Below the pieces are notes generated by a model that saw only the letters and a program-made list of their open reading frames with translations, had not been told where the DNA came from and ran no database searches. The translations under genes were made by a program, and so were the position numbers. DNA of 18,424 bases from Udaeobacter sp046731855 (lineage in GTDB: Bacteria > Verrucomicrobiota > Verrucomicrobiia > Chthoniobacterales > UBA10450): assembly GCA_046731855.1 (NCBI GenBank), contig JBKPLX010000045.1, forward strand, positions 1 to 18,424. The letters are read 5' to 3'. How positions within the stretch are numbered: position 1 is the stretch's first letter; the number at the start of each line of letters is the position of its first letter. Shown here piece by piece: positions 1 through 7,366 of this stretch.

Positions 1-2
1 CC

Positions 3-2903
3 AAGATTCGCCAGCTGGGCATTGACAAGATGGAAGGCTTCCGTGCCGGCGCCATCATGATTTTCTGCGGCCAATCAACGGGAGGTTCAGCTTCTCCTGG
101 CCACCACGCCTTCCACAAGCTTGTGCAAAACCTGATGGCACCTTTGGCGTTTGGCGGCACGGACGTTGACCTGGTTACCGGCACCGAGACCGCTCCGCAC
201 ATTATTCAGTCGGAGACGTACACGGCGGCTAACCCGGATAACCCCGACCAGGTAGTGGCCGCCTACAACGACTCCCGATGCGCGAACAGCAGCAACTTCT
301 CTGGCCTGTCGGTTTCCAACGATGGCGGACTGACCTTCACTCGTGTCACTAATGGCAGCGGTTGTAGCCCATTTGCCAATACCTTTGGTGATCCTGTTGT
401 TCTGTACAACAAGCCGTCTGGCACTTGGTTTACGGTTTGGCTGGACGCGAACGGCAGCTGCACGCTGGGCGGGTACAAGTCCACGACTCCAGATGACCCA
501 AATAGCTGGACCCATTTCTGCGTTCACAACAACGGCGGCGACGATCGCGAGTCTGGCTGGGCCGACAATAACCCATCCTCTCCGTTCTTTGGGCGGATGT
601 ATGTTTCCTGGAACGACTTTAACGTCGGTGGAGGTGCCCTGGTCGAAAGCTTTTCCACTGACAACGGCAACACGTGGAGCAACGCGGTACAGATCACCGG
701 TACCTTTGTCCGCAACACGCAGATCACGGGTGACATGTCAGGCAACGGGATCCTCTACATCGCTGGTATGGACGAAGGCGGCGGTGGTTTCCCTCACACC
801 GACACCAACCTCATCTTCAAATCCACCGATGGCGGTGCTACCTGGAGCAACACCTACACCGGCAGCCCCGGCTTCCCGGGCCCCGGCGTCGTTGCTTGTA
901 GCGACAACCCGTACTTCACCTGCATGTTCCCCGACGAGGGCGGTTTCTGGCGGCACGAAGGCTGGGGTGAACCCGCTGCATTCAACAATATCGTTCACTT
1001 GGTCTATGCCCAGCAAGGCACTGCTGGTGATCCTGGCGACGTGTATTACATCCGCTCCACCGACGGCGGTGTGACCTTTGGCGCGCCGTTCAAGTTAAAC
1101 ACCGATGCCACGACCCGTCCCCAGTGGCAGCCTAACCTTTCGGTCAGCGCGGCCGGCACCCTGTTGGCGACGTGGTATGACGCGCGCGAAAGCGCCAGCT
1201 GCACGAAGGGGGACCCGGGGGTTCCCTGTTACAGGATGTGGTCGCGCAAGTCCAATGACAACGGTGTGAGCTGGTTGCCTGACGATATGCTCTCGGACGT
1301 GGTTAGCCCCTTGCCGGGACAAAGCGATCCGAACATCGTGACGGGCTACGCGGGCGACTACGACTACGGTTCTGCGTTGCTGACTAAGCACGTTACTTCA
1401 TGGGTGGACGGGCGGGTGCCTATTGGCGGTAGTTCACAGCAGGATGCCTTTACTGACAGGGAGCTGGTTGGTTTTGCCGTGACCAGCACTGACCCGGCCT
1501 GTAACAGCGTGGTGTTCACTCAGCCGACAGACTTTGTGGTCAATCTGTCTGATGCGGTCAACGAGAACACTGTTGAGCCGGGTGATTTCACGGTTAATGG
1601 GACAGCGGCGGATTCGGTCACGTTCCAAAATGGTGACCTAACCATCACCTTCACCTTCGACAGTTCGCCGGTGGTCGATCAGGGCGAGCAGACGATGCAT
1701 ATTCCCCAGGACGCATTTACCCGTCAGTCGGATAATCAGGGAGTGTTCGAATTCAACTGCACATTCCGTTACGACGCCACGCTGCTGGAGGTGACTGACA
1801 CCGTCCCACCGGTTGGCGGCACCTTCACGCCGCCGGCGCCGGGCTCATATCAGTATGACGTGAACTGGAACGAGGATGTTGATCCAAGCTCGGTCTCGAC
1901 AAGCGATTTGCAGCTGAGCGGCAATACTGGCGCCACCGTAACCAATGTCAGCGTGAACGGAAGCACGACTACTTTCACGCTCAATATTACCTTCGGTGGG
2001 AACTTAACAGCGCACATTGCCGCGGGGGCGATCACCGACACCTTCGGCAATCCTAACGCGGACTTCTCGGGCAATTACACGGTAGGGGGTTGCCCACCCA
2101 GCCAGTACGTCATAACTCAGGGCGCCGACACGCTGGTGTCGGGTGACACTAACATCGGGAGCGATTGTGACGATTGCGATACGCCAGTCACATTGCCCTT
2201 CCCCTTCACGTTGTATGACCAGACCTATACCCAGGTGAACGTCAGCTCCAACGGGCGCCTCGACTTCGTGGTGCCAAATGAGCCGGGCGGCTACGTCAGC
2301 GCTTGTCTGCCTGCGCCGCCTAACGTCGGGCCGTATGACTTCACCATCTTCGGTGTGTGGCAGGACTTGATGACCCTTGCGGGCAACTCCGGCTGCTCGG
2401 TTTTCCCTGGTGGAACCTGCGGTATCTTCACCTCGGTCGAGGGCAGTCCGGGAAGCCAGATCTTCCACATCGAATGGCGCGCGACGCTCTTCAACGACAA
2501 CAGTCAGACGGTGAATTTTGAGGTCCGTCTGTTTGAGGGCGATCCCAACCTGAAGTTTGAAGTGGTGCGCGGCGCGATCAACAATGGGGGCTTCGGTGCC
2601 AGCCAAATGTGGGTGAGCGGCGTCCAAGGCGATAGCGGTGCCGGGTTCGTCACTCAGGATTACTGCAATCCTAGTGGTCAAGCGCCATCGTCGAACGCCT
2701 CGGCCACTTTCGAGATACCTCCATGTGCAACGCCGTCGCCAAGTCCGACGGTGACGCCAAGCGCTACGCCGACTGCTACGCCGACTGTGACACCCAGTGT
2801 CACGCCCAGTGCTACGCCGACCGCGACAGCGACGGCCACGGCTACACCGCACCACCCCACGCCCAGGCCGCGGCCGACTCCGCATCCGCGGCCGACGCCG
2901 TAG
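3..2903 (+). CDS. Exported Asp-box (BNR) propeller protein with Ig-like domains and Thr-Pro/Arg tail, 5'-partial
   Basis: The frame is open from base 3 with no stop upstream, and the first in-frame ATG (base 30) is not followed by a signal peptide, so the true start lies outside the window. Residues below count from that ATG. Five Asp boxes (S-x-D-x-G-x-T-W type) lie near 95, 207, 264, 341 and 407, for example STDGGATW, indicating a sialidase-like beta-propeller. Residues about 483-686 look like two Ig-like units; the second, with DTVPPVGGTF and a VDPSSVSTSDLQL segment, resembles SbsA/Big-type domains. Residues about 688-900 form a further beta-rich domain with the Cys cluster DCDDCD. Residues about 901-957 are the tail, ending PTPRPRPTPHPRPTP. 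No catalytic sialidase motif (FRIP) is visible, so ligand and activity are unknown. A strong terminator follows at 2943. The family call is confident; the function is not. Confidence 0.85.
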   Translation, partial: KIRQLGIDKMEGFRAGAIMIFCGQSTGGSASPGHHAFHKLVQNLMAPLAFGGTDVDLVTGTETAPHIIQSETYTAANPDNPDQVVAAYNDSRCANSSNFSGLSVSNDGGLTFTRVTNGSGCSPFANTFGDPVVLYNKPSGTWFTVWLDANGSCTLGGYKSTTPDDPNSWTHFCVHNNGGDDRESGWADNNPSSPFFGRMYVSWNDFNVGGGALVESFSTDNGNTWSNAVQITGTFVRNTQITGDMSGNGILYIAGMDEGGGGFPHTDTNLIFKSTDGGATWSNTYTGSPGFPGPGVVACSDNPYFTCMFPDEGGFWRHEGWGEPAAFNNIVHLVYAQQGTAGDPGDVYYIRSTDGGVTFGAPFKLNTDATTRPQWQPNLSVSAAGTLLATWYDARESASCTKGDPGVPCYRMWSRKSNDNGVSWLPDDMLSDVVSPLPGQSDPNIVTGYAGDYDYGSALLTKHVTSWVDGRVPIGGSSQQDAFTDRELVGFAVTSTDPACNSVVFTQPTDFVVNLSDAVNENTVEPGDFTVNGTAADSVTFQNGDLTITFTFDSSPVVDQGEQTMHIPQDAFTRQSDNQGVFEFNCTFRYDATLLEVTDTVPPVGGTFTPPAPGSYQYDVNWNEDVDPSSVSTSDLQLSGNTGATVTNVSVNGSTTTFTLNITFGGNLTAHIAAGAITDTFGNPNADFSGNYTVGGCPPSQYVITQGADTLVSGDTNIGSDCDDCDTPVTLPFPFTLYDQTYTQVNVSSNGRLDFVVPNEPGGYVSACLPAPPNVGPYDFTIFGVWQDLMTLAGNSGCSVFPGGTCGIFTSVEGSPGSQIFHIEWRATLFNDNSQTVNFEVRLFEGDPNLKFEVVRGAINNGGFGASQMWVSGVQGDSGAGFVTQDYCNPSGQAPSSNASATFEIPPCATPSPSPTVTPSATPTATPTVTPSVTPSATPTATATATATPHHPTPRPRPTPHPRPTP

Positions 2904-3030
2904 GCGAATGAGTTAAAGGTTAAAAGAGTTAAAAAGTTATTCAGGAACTCGCGAGGCAACTCGCGAGTTCCTTGCTTTTGGGGTGGATCGGCTTCTCCGG
3001 AAAATGCCAGTCCGGCTCGGACCGATGGCA
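2858..3030 (+). repeat. Tail-terminator cassette, copy 1
   Basis: The last codons of the first gene, its stop, an AT-rich stretch of AGTTAAA-like units, the terminator hairpin and about 50 bp beyond it are alignable by eye with 12197-12370. Shared landmarks in order are CCGCATCCGCG, GACGCCGTA, GGTTAAAA, the CTCGCGAG hairpin, TTGCTTTT, TGGATCG, CTTCTCC, CGGCTCGGA and GATGGCA. The similarity crosses the stop codon, so the duplicated unit includes both coding tail and 3' UTR. Confidence 0.75.
2943..2979 (+). terminator. Rho-independent terminator of the first gene
   Basis: A 13-bp perfect stem (left arm 2943-2955, right arm 2960-2972) closes a GCAA loop of the stable GNRA class and is followed by TTGCTTTT. 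It starts 40 bp after the stop codon. A sister hairpin lies at 12276. Confidence 0.85.
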
Positions 3031-3118
3031 AAATAATCGCCGAGGATGCAATGAACTAGATTTGCAGAGACACGCGCCATCACTGGGACCGATTGCCCTC
3101 AGAAATCAAAAAATAATG

Positions 3119-3146
3119 TTGACACATTTCAGCGCACTCCGCTAAA
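3119..3146 (+). promoter_or_regulatory. Candidate promoter for gene A
   Basis: TTGACA at 3119-3124, a 16-bp spacer, then GCTAAA at 3141-3146. The -35 is perfect and the -10 is weak. The segment TAAAAGGGC right after it recurs after the TTGACA at 12479, which supports a real shared element. The start at 3249 would be about 95 bp downstream. The rest of the gap (2980-3118 and 3147-3248) shows only the end of the tail-terminator cassette and no gene. Confidence 0.45.
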
Positions 3147-3248
3147 AGGGCACTCCACTCCGGGCCTCCAAAAGAACAACAGAGAAAAAGATCGCCCACG
3201 GCAACAGAGCGTCGCGGGCTACAATTCAGCCTTAACTTATCGCCGACC

Positions 3249-4985
3249 ATGAGGAGAGGACTATCAACTGTCATCACGAAAGAACGCTTCGTTTTTATCA
3301 AGAGGTCTATAGCTGATAGCCGGAAACCGGCCTTCGGTTGCCAAAAAAAGCTATCAACTATGAGCTATCAACTATTAGCTATTCTTGTTCTATCGACCCT
3401 TAGCTACTTGCCATCAGCTCGCGCCCAAGCCACCGCTTCCGGACAGAGACCATCGCACAAGCCGCGCATGACCGAGCCGCTGGAAAAACCCGGCATGCCG
3501 CCCGCCTACATCTATCGGTTGGAAACAGGACCGCGTATGATTTCGCAATTTGGCCTGTTCACCAGCTTCCAGGTGAACGTCGATGCCGATGGCAATAACA
3601 TCCTCGGTGATGCAGCGAACGAGTCATCTATTAGCGTTGACCCAACAAACCACAACAGGATGGCGATTGGCTGGCGACAATTCGACAGTGTCCAGTCTGA
3701 CTTCCGCCAGGCTGGTTATGGTTTCACGACTGATGGCGGCACGACTTGGATGTTCCCGGGAACTCTGCAAAACCAAGTCTTCCGCAGCGATCCGGTAACC
3801 AACTCCGATGACACAGGAAATTTTTTCTATCTCAGTCTATTAGTGGACACATTTTGCGGCGATATTTGGCGCTCCATAAATGATGGGCAAACATGGACAG
3901 AGCAGTCTCCCGACGGAGGCGCACACAGCGGCGACAAGGAGTGGTTCACCATTGATAAGACCAACGGTCAAGGCCATGGGTTCCAGTACCAATTTTGGAC
4001 CGGCTTCTTCGCTTGCACCAGCGGGGAATTCAGCCGGTCCACCGATGGCGGCGCGACATGGATGACTCCGATCAACATCCCAAACGATCCTAACTGGGGA
4101 ACACTCGACGTAGACACGAATGGCAATCTGTTTATCGGGGGCGGCGACGAGGGGAGCGGATTTTGGTGCATTCGCTCGAGCAATGCACAAAACCCAGGTG
4201 TCACGCCTACTTTTGATCAGGTCACGACAGTTGATCTCGGCGGGTTTGTGTTGTTTGGCGCCCCGATTAACCCCGGCGGATTAGCTGGCCAAATCTTTCT
4301 GGCAGTAGATCGCTCCGGCACCACTACTAATAACAATATCTATATGCTTGCCACCGTGCAGCAATTCAGCGCGAGTAACGGGAGCGACATCATGTTTTCA
4401 CGAAGCACGGATGGTGGGCTAACCTTTAGCACACCGCAACGCATCACTGACGATCCGGTTAATCAGAGCAAATGGCATTGGTTCGGCACGCTCGCCGTAG
4501 CGCCTAATGGACGTATTGATTCCGTATGGCTGGACAGCCGAAACGCGGCCAACAACATTGATTCCCAATTATTCTATTCCTGGAGCACGGATGGGGGAGT
4601 CACCTGGGCACCTAACGTCCCCGTCAGCGATGCATTCGATCCCCATCAAGGCTGGCCGGTACAACAGAAGATAGGCGATTACATTACGATCGTGTCCGAC
4701 AACACTGGAGGCGACGTGGCATACTCTGCCACATTCAATTTCAATCCGAACACCGGGCAGCATGAAGAAGACGTGTATTATGTGCGAATTTCTCCCTCAG
4801 GCGTGCCTACACCTACACCTACACCTACACCTACAGCTACACCTACACTGACCCCCACACCAACTCCTACACCTAGTGCGACGGTTACACCTACGGCTAC
4901 ACCGACAGCTACGGTACGGCCAACCCCAACGCCAAGGAGTATGCCGACCCCGAGAGGTCGCCCGACTCCGCGGCCGAGGCCCTGA
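3249..4985 (+). CDS. Exported Asp-box (BNR, sialidase-like) propeller protein A with Thr-Pro/Arg tail
   Basis: A 578-residue protein, first of three tandem paralogues. Five Asp boxes lie near residues 161 (TTDGGTTW), 210 (INDGQTW), 264 (STDGGATW), 386 and 446 (STDGGVTW), pointing to a sialidase-fold beta-propeller. Blocks shared with B and C include GDAANE, FRQAG-GxTTDGG, WFTIDK, GHGFQYQ, RSSNAQ, KWHWFGT and KIGDYITIVSD. The tail spans about 519-578 and ends GRPTPRPRP. The start is uncertain: ATG 3249 gives an unusually long n-region before the hydrophobic core, whereas ATG 3360 would leave no basic n-region. The segment aligned to the starts of B and C (QKKLSTMSYQLL) has no start codon here, so 3249 is kept. 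No FRIP motif is visible, so sialidase activity is not claimed. It probably has its own promoter at 3119. Confidence 0.85.
   Translation: MRRGLSTVITKERFVFIKRSIADSRKPAFGCQKKLSTMSYQLLAILVLSTLSYLPSARAQATASGQRPSHKPRMTEPLEKPGMPPAYIYRLETGPRMISQFGLFTSFQVNVDADGNNILGDAANESSISVDPTNHNRMAIGWRQFDSVQSDFRQAGYGFTTDGGTTWMFPGTLQNQVFRSDPVTNSDDTGNFFYLSLLVDTFCGDIWRSINDGQTWTEQSPDGGAHSGDKEWFTIDKTNGQGHGFQYQFWTGFFACTSGEFSRSTDGGATWMTPINIPNDPNWGTLDVDTNGNLFIGGGDEGSGFWCIRSSNAQNPGVTPTFDQVTTVDLGGFVLFGAPINPGGLAGQIFLAVDRSGTTTNNNIYMLATVQQFSASNGSDIMFSRSTDGGLTFSTPQRITDDPVNQSKWHWFGTLAVAPNGRIDSVWLDSRNAANNIDSQLFYSWSTDGGVTWAPNVPVSDAFDPHQGWPVQQKIGDYITIVSDNTGGDVAYSATFNFNPNTGQHEEDVYYVRISPSGVPTPTPTPTPTATPTLTPTPTPTPSATVTPTATPTATVRPTPTPRSMPTPRGRPTPRPRP
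3349..3383 (+). repeat. Heptanucleotide repeat encoding the signal peptide of A
   Basis: Five tandem 7-mers of the form ARCTATN (AGCTATC, AACTATG, AGCTATC, AACTATT, AGCTATT) lie within the coding sequence, with degenerate units continuing to about 3425. They encode the LSTMSYQLLAI core of the export signal. A copy in the opposite orientation (GCTGATAGCC) lies at about 3313. Confidence 0.8.
4806..4847 (+). repeat. Hexanucleotide microsatellite in the tail of A
   Basis: Five perfect CCTACA units (4806-4835), one GCTACA and one more CCTACA encode the PTPTPT run of the tail. A 6-bp unit can expand or contract without changing frame, so tail length could vary between strains. Confidence 0.8.
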
Positions 4986-5000
4986 CTTCACGGAGTTGGC

Positions 5001-5044
5001 GAATCGGCGAATCGATCGCGGCAGACCAGCTTGGTCGCCGATTC
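5001..5044 (+). repeat. Inverted repeat downstream of A
   Basis: A 10-bp perfect inverted repeat (GAATCGGCGA at 5001-5010, its complement at 5035-5044) encloses a 24-base loop 15 bp after the stop of A. No T-run follows, so a classical terminator is doubtful. Processing or attenuation roles are possible. The rest of the gap to 5166 shows nothing clear. Confidence 0.5.
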
Positions 5045-5166
5045 AAAACGGGCGGTCAGAGATCCTTGAGCCCGCAACGAGAGCGCCCTTTCAAGCGACC
5101 TTTTCTGAACGACGTACAACGCGAGGGAATGGTCTGCGTTTGCGATCTCAATGCACTGAATAATTC

Positions 5167-5194
5167 TCGACAACGTTGGCGTTCGCGATTTAAT
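5167..5194 (+). promoter_or_regulatory. Candidate promoter for gene B
   Basis: TCGACA at 5167-5172, 16-bp spacer, TTTAAT at 5189-5194 (five of six matches to TATAAT). The leader TTCTCGACA recurs at 7253-7261 upstream of C, and a CTCCACAGGG stretch follows in both, so the 5' regions of B and C were duplicated with the genes. Confidence 0.45.
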
Positions 5195-5266
5195 AAGACT
5201 CCACAGGGGCGGTCCGAGAATCAAAAGCTTTGGATCGCCTCGACACTTCAACGCTCCACTTCAGCC

Positions 5267-7048
5267 ATGAACACAAAACGACTATCAGCTATCAACTACC
5301 TGTCCGCCGTGGCACCCACAAAGGCATATCAGCTATTAGCCCTTCTGTTGCTATCAGCTATGATCTATCTATCTGCCGTTGCTTCAGCGAAGGCGGACGA
5401 GCCCGTGCCCGCGGCAGCTTCGCGTAGCGATGCGGGCGTGGCATCAGCTCATGCGCAAAAAAGTGCCCAGCTGGCGCCTACGTGGAGGCCGCAAGGACGC
5501 GAGCCTTTCGAAAAATACGATAACCCGCCCGCGCCGCCTCGGAAGATCGAGACATCGCCGCGAATGATCTCGCCGTTCGGTCCTTTCGTTAGTTTCCAGG
5601 TGAATGTCGACGCCAGCGGCAACAACATCATTGGCGACGCTGCGAACGAGTGCCCGATTTCAGTTGACCCGACTAATCCGATGAGAATGGCAATCGCCTG
5701 GCGGCAGTTCGATGATGTTAACTCCAACTTCCGCCAGGCCGGTTATGGATATACGACCGACGGCGGAGTGACCTGGACCTTTCCTGGTGTGTTAGAACCG
5801 GAAGTGTTCCGCAGCGATCCTGTAATCACCTCTGATGAGACGGGAGTCTTCTTCTATAACAGTCTCCAATCGACCATAAATCTGGATTTCTTTTGTACCG
5901 ATATTTGGCGTTCAACGGACGGGGGCGCGGTCTGGACGCTCATTTCAGGTAATCGGGGAGCGATCGGCGGCGACAAACAATGGTTCACAATTGATAAGAC
6001 CTGCGGTCCGGGCCATGGCTTCCAATACCAGGCTTTTGATCAGTCAAACTGTGCCGGCGGATTATTCAACCGTTCGCCCAACGCCGGAATCACATGGGAG
6101 ACGCCAATCAATATTCCTAACGAGCCCATATTCGGAACGCTTGATGTGGATAGCAACGGCAATCTCTACGTGGGTGGCGAAGGGTTCGATTTTCGATGCG
6201 CGCGTTCGAGCAATGCGCAATTGGGGAACCAGACACCGGTGTTTGACCAGGTAACTCCCGTTAACATGGGCGGTGACCTGGTTGGCGGCGGCATCAATCC
6301 AGGCGGACTCGATGGGCAGTGTTTTCTCGCGGTGGACCATTCCGGGACCGCCACCAACGATAACGTTTACATGCTGGCAAGCGTTCAGCCGCCCGGCAGG
6401 AGCACCACCGATGTGATGTTCGTTCGCAGCACGGATGGCGGCGCAACCTTCAGCGCGCCCATTCCGGTGAACGACGATAACAACCCAAGCAAATGGCATT
6501 GGTTCGGCACGTTCGCTGTTGCGCCCAACGGACGGCTCGATGCGGTCTGGTACGATAATCGGAACGCCGCGAACTTCGATTCGCAGCTTTTCTACTCCTA
6601 TAGTACCGATGCGGGAGTTACCTGGTCACCCAACGTGCCGGTGAGCAACTCCTTTAACCCTCAGGAAGGGTGGCCGAATCAGAATAAGATTGGCGACTAC
6701 ATCACAATCGTTTCCGACGAAACCGGTGGGAACGTCGCGTATGCCGCTACGTTCAATATCAACCCGAACAGAGGCCAGCACGAGCAAGATGTCTATTATG
6801 TTCGGGTTTGTCCTAATCCGCCCTGCTCGCAGCCAACACCTGGCCCGACAGCGGCGCCTTGCGGTAGCACTACGCCAACGCCAACGGTGACACCTACCGT
6901 TACTCCTACACCTACAGTTACGCCAACACCGACTGCGACAGCTACAGCCACTCCAACGGCGACGCCAACCGCGACGATAAGACCTACTCCTACTCCGAGG
7001 CCTGTTCCCACGCCGAGAGGGCGACCGACTCCAAGGCCCAGACCCTGA
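5267..7048 (+). CDS. Exported Asp-box (BNR, sialidase-like) propeller protein B with Thr-Pro/Arg tail
   Basis: A 593-residue paralogue of A and C. The open frame extends upstream to an ATG at 5066, but ATG 5267 is chosen: its context TCAGCCATGAACA is identical at the start of C, and it puts MNTKR directly before the hydrophobic signal segment. Asp boxes or variants lie near residues 163 (TTDGGVTW), 215 (STDGGAVW), 270 (SPNAGITW), 388 and 446 (STDAGVTW). Conserved blocks include GDAANE, FRQAGYGYTTDGG, WFTIDK, GHGFQYQ, RSSNAQ and KIGDYITIVSD. B has more Cys residues than A and C, with an added CPNPPCSQP segment just before the tail. The tail is at about 524-593, ending GRPTPRPRP. No Shine-Dalgarno site is obvious. 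The signal peptide is predicted to end near the ASAKA segment. Enzymatic role unknown. Confidence 0.87.
   Translation: MNTKRLSAINYLSAVAPTKAYQLLALLLLSAMIYLSAVASAKADEPVPAAASRSDAGVASAHAQKSAQLAPTWRPQGREPFEKYDNPPAPPRKIETSPRMISPFGPFVSFQVNVDASGNNIIGDAANECPISVDPTNPMRMAIAWRQFDDVNSNFRQAGYGYTTDGGVTWTFPGVLEPEVFRSDPVITSDETGVFFYNSLQSTINLDFFCTDIWRSTDGGAVWTLISGNRGAIGGDKQWFTIDKTCGPGHGFQYQAFDQSNCAGGLFNRSPNAGITWETPINIPNEPIFGTLDVDSNGNLYVGGEGFDFRCARSSNAQLGNQTPVFDQVTPVNMGGDLVGGGINPGGLDGQCFLAVDHSGTATNDNVYMLASVQPPGRSTTDVMFVRSTDGGATFSAPIPVNDDNNPSKWHWFGTFAVAPNGRLDAVWYDNRNAANFDSQLFYSYSTDAGVTWSPNVPVSNSFNPQEGWPNQNKIGDYITIVSDETGGNVAYAATFNINPNRGQHEQDVYYVRVCPNPPCSQPTPGPTAAPCGSTTPTPTVTPTVTPTPTVTPTPTATATATPTATPTATIRPTPTPRPVPTPRGRPTPRPRP
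5280..5379 (+). repeat. Heptanucleotide repeat encoding the signal peptide of B
   Basis: Two clusters of 7-mers: 5280-5300 (GACTATC, AGCTATC, AACTACC) and 5324-5365 (GCATATC, AGCTATT, then degenerate units, TATCAGC, TATGATC). They encode LSAINYL and YQLLALLLLSAMIYLSA. The unit type and coding frame are the same as in A and C, but the two clusters are separated by about 23 bp of other sequence. Confidence 0.7.
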
Positions 7049-7075
7049 TTTCCCGGTGATCGCGAAACGGCGAAT

Positions 7076-7204
7076 CTGGGGAGCACAGGCTGCCAGCCTG
7101 TAGTTGCCGGCGGCAGCTTTGCATCCACAATCGGAGATGACGATCAATTTCCCCGGTCTCGGCAAGCTGCCGAGACCTACAGGCTGGCAGCCTGTGCTCC
7201 CCAG
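7076..7204. repeat. Nested palindromic element between B and C
   Basis: A perfect 28-bp inverted repeat (7076-7103 and 7177-7204) is separated by 73 bp. Each arm contains its own palindrome (ACAGGCTG-C-CAGCCTGT). Next to the right arm is a hairpin GGTCTCGGCA-AGC-TGCCGAGACC at 7155-7177, and a partly matching GCCGGCGGCAGC lies inside the left arm. It has no coding capacity. The form resembles composite REP/MITE-type intergenic elements of Verrucomicrobiota, a recollection not checked here. It could end transcription of B, although there is no clear T-run. Confidence 0.85.
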
Positions 7205-7366
7205 AAATGATATCCCTAGTTTCAATCCTGTTACCAAAGAGTTTGCAGATAGTTCTCGACAAATGTCTTGTCCTGGATAAAGAGAGCGCGAACTTTTTAA
7301 AGTTCCTCTGCCGCTCCACAGGGAAATCGATATCAGGTAATCAGTATCAGCCACTCAGACTCAGCC

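Noticed and set aside
2004..2885. Long antisense open frame (293 codons) opposite the first gene
   Set aside because: Its translation is Arg/Ser-rich shadow sequence from GC-rich codons and the Thr-Pro tail, with no start signal or domain. The same applies to antisense frames at 2678-3031, 4797-4991, 6626-7354 and 11808-12224.
5066..5266. 67-codon N-terminal extension of gene B
   Set aside because: It would bury the signal peptide, crosses the promoter candidate at 5167-5194 and lacks similarity to A or C. The start context at 5267 is shared with C.
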